From: Rhizobiales bacterium GAS188
GTDB taxonomy: Bacteria; Pseudomonadota; Alphaproteobacteria; Rhizobiales; Beijerinckiaceae
Length of the DNA stretch: 64,000 bases
Assembly: GCA_900104855.1 (NCBI GenBank)
Contig: FNSS01000001.1
Coordinates: forward strand, 8,069,001-8,133,000
Reading direction: 5' to 3'
In this document: positions 60,483-64,000 of the stretch, piece by piece
How the letters are laid out: each line of letters starts with the position of its first letter
Numbering within the stretch: the first letter of the stretch is position 1
Made by a program: the position numbers and the translations under genes
Notes under the pieces: generated by a model
Databases searched by the model: none
The model's input: only the letters and a program-made list of their open reading frames with translations
What the model was told of the DNA's origin: nothing

Positions 60483-60697
60483 GTACCCTTGGCGTGTCTG
60501 AGGGCCAGTCTGCAGTGTAGACTGGTCGGACCGGGTCGACCTGCCGGGAGCAACCGAATGGCACCTGCGCCCGAGCACCTGGAGAGGACATGTGCCTCGG
60601 CAGGGAGACCGCGACTCAGGTCCGGTGGAAGGTTGCGCCGTGAGCGCCGGTACAGGGATCGACACAAGTCGCGGTGACCCGAACCTAGTGGAGAAGG
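60483..60697 (+). ncRNA. Candidate IS110 bridge RNA
   Basis: The non-coding DNA before the transposase has a 5' hairpin (CCAGTCT 60505-60511 with AGACTGG 60519-60525) and a long stem CCTGCCG (60540-60546) with CGGCAGG (60598-60604). Inside that loop, GGCACC (60560-60565) matches the left target flank and GGAGAGG (60581-60587) is the reverse complement of CCTCTCC at the right target junction. A second loop has GAAGGT (60628-60633), identical to the right IS end, and GGTACAG (60649-60655), the reverse complement of CTGTACC at the left IS end. The order target loop then donor loop is that of IS621 bridge RNA. RNA ends are approximate. Confidence 0.6.
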
Positions 60698-60700
60698 GTC

Positions 60701-61966
60701 ATGACCGATGACATCGAATGGTATGTCGGCTTCGACTGGGCCAGCGAGACGCATTGCGCTTGTCTCATGGACCGGGCCGGCCGGGTGGTCGGCAAACGCG
60801 AGGTGGCGCACGCGGGCGCCGATCTGGCGGAGCTGTGCGACTGGCTGATCCGCAAGACGGGCGCCGAGCCCGGACGGATCGGGGTGGCGATCGAAACGCC
60901 GCATGGACCGGTGGTCGAGACGTTTCTGGAGCGCGGCTTTGCGGTGTTCGCCATCAATCCCAAGCAACTCGACCGCTTCCGTGACCGCTTCACGGTGGCG
61001 GGCGCCAAGGACGACAGCCGTGACGCGCAGGTGCTCGGGGACTCCCTGCGCACCGACAGCCGCGCCTTTCGCCGTCTCGTCATCGATGATCCTGTGCGCA
61101 TCGAGCTGCGGGAGTGGTCGCGGATCGAGGATGAGCTGAAGCGGGAGCGAACCCGCCTCGCCAACCGGGTCCGCGACCAGCTGTGGCGCTACTATCCGCA
61201 AATGCTGCAGCTGAGCGAGGATCTCGCCGAGGACTGGCTGCTGGCCCTGTGGCGGCGGGTGCCGACCCCGGCCAAGGCCGCCAAGGCCTCCGAGGCCACG
61301 ATCCAGCGCATCCTCAAGGCGCACCGCATCCGCCGCATCGAGGCGCCGGAGGTGGTGCGCATCTTGCGCCAGACGCCGCTGAAGGTCGCGGCCGGTGCCA
61401 GCGAAGCGGCGAGCGCCCATATCCGCAGCCTCGCCGAGCGCATCGGGCTCATCAACCAGCAACTGAAGACGGCCGAGCGCAAGCTCGAGCAGCTCCTCAC
61501 TCGGCTCGAACAGGCGGCGCAGGACCAAGCGGGGCAGGACCAAGCGGGGCAGATGTCCGAGCAGCGCGACGTGACCATCCTGCGCTCCATGCCGGGGATC
61601 GGCAGGACCAATCTCGCCACGCTGCTCGCCGAGGGCTCGGAGCCCCTGGGCCGCAGAGACTACCACGTCCTGCGGACCCTGTCCGGGGTCGCGCCGGTGA
61701 CACGCCGCAGCGGCAAGGCCTGGATGGTGCTGCGCCGCCTGGCCTGCAACCGAAGGCTGAGGAATGCCCTCTACCATTGGGCCCGGGTCGCCACCCAGCA
61801 CGACCCGGTCAGCCGCCAGCGCTATGCTGCGCTGCGCGGGCGCGGCCACAGCCACGGCCGGGCCCTGCGAAGCGTCGGTGACCGCCTGCTCTATGTCGCC
61901 TGCACCTTGCTGCGACGCCAGGTTCTCTTCGATCCCGACCACAACAGCCTGGAGGCCGCGGCATGA
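60701..61966 (+). CDS. IS110 family transposase (recombinase)
   Basis: 421 aa. The N-terminal RuvC-like DEDD domain has Asp12 (VGFDWAS), Glu65 (VAIETPHG), Asp105 and Asp108 (KDDSRDA), the same spacing of the last two as in IS621 (102 and 105). A coiled-coil region at about 230-290 contains a QDQAGQDQAGQ duplication. The C-terminal Transposase_20 domain has MPGIGRTNLATLL and SGVAPVTRRSGKAW, with candidate catalytic Ser337. IS110 enzymes cut and join with a bridge RNA guide. The gene is complete, so the element may be active. Confidence 0.95.
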   Translation: MTDDIEWYVGFDWASETHCACLMDRAGRVVGKREVAHAGADLAELCDWLIRKTGAEPGRIGVAIETPHGPVVETFLERGFAVFAINPKQLDRFRDRFTVAGAKDDSRDAQVLGDSLRTDSRAFRRLVIDDPVRIELREWSRIEDELKRERTRLANRVRDQLWRYYPQMLQLSEDLAEDWLLALWRRVPTPAKAAKASEATIQRILKAHRIRRIEAPEVVRILRQTPLKVAAGASEAASAHIRSLAERIGLINQQLKTAERKLEQLLTRLEQAAQDQAGQDQAGQMSEQRDVTILRSMPGIGRTNLATLLAEGSEPLGRRDYHVLRTLSGVAPVTRRSGKAWMVLRRLACNRRLRNALYHWARVATQHDPVSRQRYAALRGRGHSHGRALRSVGDRLLYVACTLLRRQVLFDPDHNSLEAAA

Positions 61967-62198
61967 CCATCCCTGGGTTCGACCGCAGCGACCATCCCTT
62001 CGTCCCGACCTGCCCACGGGCAGAGCGCCGCGCGCCGCGCACGTCACCCCGAAGGGGGCGAAGCGCAGCGCAGCACCGCGCCCTTGCGCGGTTGACGCAG
62101 CCAGCGCGGCGCTACGCTCGTGCCCAGACGGGACACTACACTCGCTACCGTGCGGGGTTACCGCCCCGCAAATTAGGGCTTGCAAAAGGGTAGAAGGT

Positions 62199-62224
62199 CC
62201 TCTCCCGCGAAGGCGCGGGAGAGG
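62199..62224. repeat. REP-like element, copy 2 (right part)
   Basis: CCTCTCCCGCG (62199-62209) pairs perfectly with CGCGGGAGAGG (62214-62224) around AAGG. It is the second arm of the interrupted REP element, resuming right after the insertion sequence. Confidence 0.8.
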
Positions 62225-62242
62225 GTTTGCCCCTTCCCGCAC

Positions 62243-62770
62243 TCACGGATGCTTGTGGATCGGGTCGACCCAATAGACCTCTTCGGGCTTCTCGATCGGA
62301 TCGACATCGGTGATGTTGACGACCACCGCCTCATTGTCGGAGCGCACCAGCACGCATTCGAGCGGCTCGTCGGGGCTGGCATTGATCTCCTGATGCGGCA
62401 CGAAAGGCGGCACATAGATGAAGTCGCCGGGCCCCGCTTCGGCCACATATTCCAGGCGCTCACCCCAGCGCATGCGGGCCTTGCCGCGCACCACATAGAT
62501 GACGCTTTCGAGCTCGCCATGGTGGTGGACGCCGGTCTTGGCGTTCGGCTGGATGGCGACCGTGCCGGCCCAGATCTTCTGCGCCCCGACCCGGGCCTGG
62601 TTGATGGCGGCCTGGCGGAACATGCCCGGCGTCTGCGCCGTGTTGGGATCGAGCCGATCGCCCTTGATGACGCGCACCCCGTCATCCTTCCAGCGCGCTT
62701 CGCCGGACGCGCCAGGAGTTTCCGAGTGATGGTGACCCGAATGGGAATGGGAATGATGGTCGTCGCTCAC
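62243..62770 (-). CDS. Cupin domain protein
   Basis: 175 aa. A His-rich N-terminus (HHSHSHSGHHHSE) and a single cupin: TGVHHHGELESVIYVVRGKA (metal motif 1), and FVPHQEINASPDEPLECVLV (motif 2). Between them RMRWGERLEYVAEAGPGDFI is typical. The fold binds a metal and small substrates; the N-terminal His run may help metal capture. Function unknown. Located directly right of the IS110 element and read towards it. Confidence 0.87.
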   Translation of the reverse strand: MSDDHHSHSHSGHHHSETPGASGEARWKDDGVRVIKGDRLDPNTAQTPGMFRQAAINQARVGAQKIWAGTVAIQPNAKTGVHHHGELESVIYVVRGKARMRWGERLEYVAEAGPGDFIYVPPFVPHQEINASPDEPLECVLVRSDNEAVVVNITDVDPIEKPEEVYWVDPIHKHP

Positions 62771-62867
62771 GTGCAGTCCTCGTCAGTTCGAATGCCCGCG
62801 CAAGATACGCGCCTTCCCCTCCGAGAACCAGCGCCGTGCTTCGCCGATCACGGCACGGCTTCGGCGC

Positions 62868-63122
62868 TCACCACCATTCCCCGTAGGAGAGAACCGGCGA
62901 GCCGAGGCCGGCGAGCGCGATCTGGTGCGGATCGAGGCAAGGCTCGGGAGGTTCCGCCCCATTGGGCGAACCGAGGCGAGCCACGCTCCCCAAAGCGAGC
63001 GCAACGAGCGCCCCGATCGCCTTGACGGCAGGGCCGAGCCTTGGCCCCGAAGACACGTCACGGCGCGAGAAGGAGCCCTGCGCGAGGCCGGCGACAGATT
63101 CCGAGAGACCAGATAGCGACAT
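62868..63122 (-). CDS. Possible small hypothetical protein
   Basis: 84 aa from the ATG at 63122, with a strong GGAGGG ribosome-binding site seven bases upstream. One hydrophobic stretch (KAIGALVALALGSVARL) and a Gly/Pro-rich C-terminus. No family recognised. It lies 97 bases upstream of the cupin gene on the same strand. Evidence is the ribosome-binding site alone. The 255 bases between its start and the REP element show nothing recognised. Confidence 0.42.
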   Translation of the reverse strand: MSLSGLSESVAGLAQGSFSRRDVSSGPRLGPAVKAIGALVALALGSVARLGSPNGAEPPEPCLDPHQIALAGLGSPVLSYGEWW

Positions 63123-63377
63123 GAGCAAGCCCTCCAAACCGGTTGCGACCAGCCGCGACCATCAGGCTGGAATCTGGGCGTACGGCGGCTCCAGTCAACA
63201 AGAATGACTTTCCATAATCCTGAACGATGAGCAGATTATCTCCTCTCTGCCGGTGCTTGCTGAGCATATTCGTATCGCCGAAGAACAAAATTCTATCGGA
63301 GGAGCCGCCACGACGGATTTTATCTACGCAAATGCTCATGGGACGGAGACAAGCCCGCGGCGTCGAATCGACGCTTA

Positions 63378-63509
63378 CCTTCTCCCGCTCTTCCGCGGGA
63401 GAAGGTGCCGAGGCGAAGCCGAGGCGGATGAGGGCGGTGGAGCGCTTCACCGGCGTCCCTCATCCGCCCTCACTGCGTTCGGGCACCTTCTCCCGCTTGC
63501 GGGAGAAGG
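63378..63509. repeat. REP-like element, copy 3 (intact)
   Basis: First arm 63378-63405 and second arm 63486-63509, both with CCTTCTCCCGC / GCGGGAGAAGG stems, and a body containing GCCGAGGCGGATGAGGG. The second junction GGGCACCTTCTCCCGC is the uninterrupted version of the IS110 target. It lies just after the LLM monooxygenase stop. Confidence 0.9.
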
Positions 63510-63517
63510 AAAACGCC

Positions 63518-64000
63518 CTACTCCGCCGCCTGCGCTGCGCTCGTGAAGAAGCGGTTCTGCGGCCGCGGCAGGCCGAGATTCTCGCGCAAGGTCGTGCCCT
63601 CATATTCGCGCCGGAACAGGCCGCGTTTCTGCAGTTCCGGCACGACGCGATCGACGAAATCGTCGAGCCCTTCGGGCAGATAGGGGAACATGACGTTGAA
63701 GCCGTCGCAGCCTTCGGTCTCGAGCCATTCCTCCATCTGATCGGCGATCGTCTGCGGTGTGCCGATCATCTCGAGGGTGCCGAAGGCGCCGCCAACATAT
63801 TGGGCGAGCTCGCGCACCGTCATGTTCTCGCGCCGCGCCAGTTCCACCAATTTTTCCCGGCCGCTCTTGCTGGCATTGCTCTCCGGGATCTCGGGCAAGG
63901 GGCCGTCGAGATCGAAGCCCGAGACGTCATGGCCGAGCCTCACCGACAGCGAGGCGATGCCGCTATCCGGATGCACGAGGCCGTCGAGCCGCTTCTTTTT
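63518..64000 (-). CDS. LLM class flavin-dependent monooxygenase, C-terminal part (5' end outside window)
   Basis: The frame is open to the right window edge; about 160 residues of the C-terminus are visible. LAQYVGGAFGTLEMIGTPQT, IADQMEEWLETEGCDGFNVM and FPYLPEGLDDFVDRVVPELQ, RRGLFR-type end are typical of the NtaA/SnaA/DszA subgroup of luciferase-like monooxygenases, which use FMNH2 from a partner reductase. Substrate not predictable here. Confidence 0.88.
   Translation of the reverse strand, partial: KKKRLDGLVHPDSGIASLSVRLGHDVSGFDLDGPLPEIPESNASKSGREKLVELARRENMTVRELAQYVGGAFGTLEMIGTPQTIADQMEEWLETEGCDGFNVMFPYLPEGLDDFVDRVVPELQKRGLFRREYEGTTLRENLGLPRPQNRFFTSAAQAAE

Larger units (their letters stand above)
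60481..62201 (+). mobile_element. IS110-family insertion sequence inserted in a REP-like hairpin
   Basis: Boundaries were deduced by comparing the interrupted REP element with the intact copy at 63.4 kb. The left junction reads GGGCAC-CCT-GTACCC and the right junction GAAGGT-CCT-CTCCCGC, sharing CCT (core CT). The element has no terminal inverted repeats, as expected for IS110. It carries one transposase gene, 220 bases of 5' and 235 bases of 3' non-coding DNA. Insertion is at the foot of the second REP hairpin. Confidence 0.8.

Noticed and set aside
60440-62242. Long minus-strand frame covering the IS110 element
   Set aside because: Antisense to the transposase; it crosses the non-coding ends and the REP element and has no domain.
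1-64000. tRNA genes and CRISPR arrays
   Set aside because: Scanned for cloverleaf-type arms and regularly spaced repeats; none convincing. The short tandem repeats found lack unique spacers.

Overview
This window is GC-rich chromosomal DNA from an alphaproteobacterium, most likely of the order Hyphomicrobiales (Rhizobiales). The evidence is the cell-cycle regulator CtrA, its inhibitor SciP, a fliJ gene divergent from ctrA, GANTC (CcrM-type) sites near ctrA, an ATP12-family F1-ATPase assembly chaperone, and the gene order argS-SPOR-nagZ-scpA-scpB-tatA-tatB-tatC-serS-surE-pcm-nlpD typical of that order. I cannot name the genus from sequence alone.

Layout. 1-10.6 kb is a surface-polysaccharide locus. 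It holds the end of a membrane glycosyltransferase-like protein, then a set that looks like polyprenyl-phosphoryl-D-arabinose synthesis (HAD-UbiA fusion, GtrA, DprE1-like oxidase, DprE2-like reductase), then a Wzy/ligase-like protein, a Wzx-like flippase and two GT4 glycosyltransferases. 10.6-26 kb is mixed housekeeping: a DUF1028 protein, a cyclopropane fatty acid synthase, ctrA/fliJ, an MFS transporter, a MprF-like flippase, a PaiB-like protein, sciP, an amidase, mnmA, a Tat-exported dehydrogenase, a GST and a DUF2233 protein. 26.3-41.6 kb is a long, mostly minus-strand core block (nlpD-like, pcm, surE, serS, tatCBA, scpBA, nagZ, SPOR, argS, ATP12, RluC-type synthase, crcB), with stop/start overlaps at several joints.

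43-48.3 kb is an accessory region and a scrapyard of mobile DNA. It has a DUF5681 pair, a nested-hairpin repeat, two nearly identical ~91-93 bp MITE-like elements flanking a 2.4 kb cassette (TetR regulator, DUF998 membrane protein, an IS66 transposase scar, a double-CPxC protein), a chimeric duplicated remnant of the neighbouring VOC and cyclase genes, and a group II intron 3' scar. 48-60 kb carries signalling and metabolic genes: a class III adenylate cyclase, a diguanylate cyclase, a selenium-binding/methanethiol-oxidase protein, a Zn-alcohol dehydrogenase, prfC and small enzymes.

The most striking item is the IS110-family element at 60.48-62.20 kb. It sits at the foot of a REP-like hairpin. 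Its 5' non-coding end contains, in the order known for IS621 bridge RNA, short segments that match the left target, right target, left donor and right donor flanks. It is therefore a strong candidate for a REP-targeting, bridge-RNA-guided insertion sequence. No tRNA, rRNA or CRISPR array was seen.
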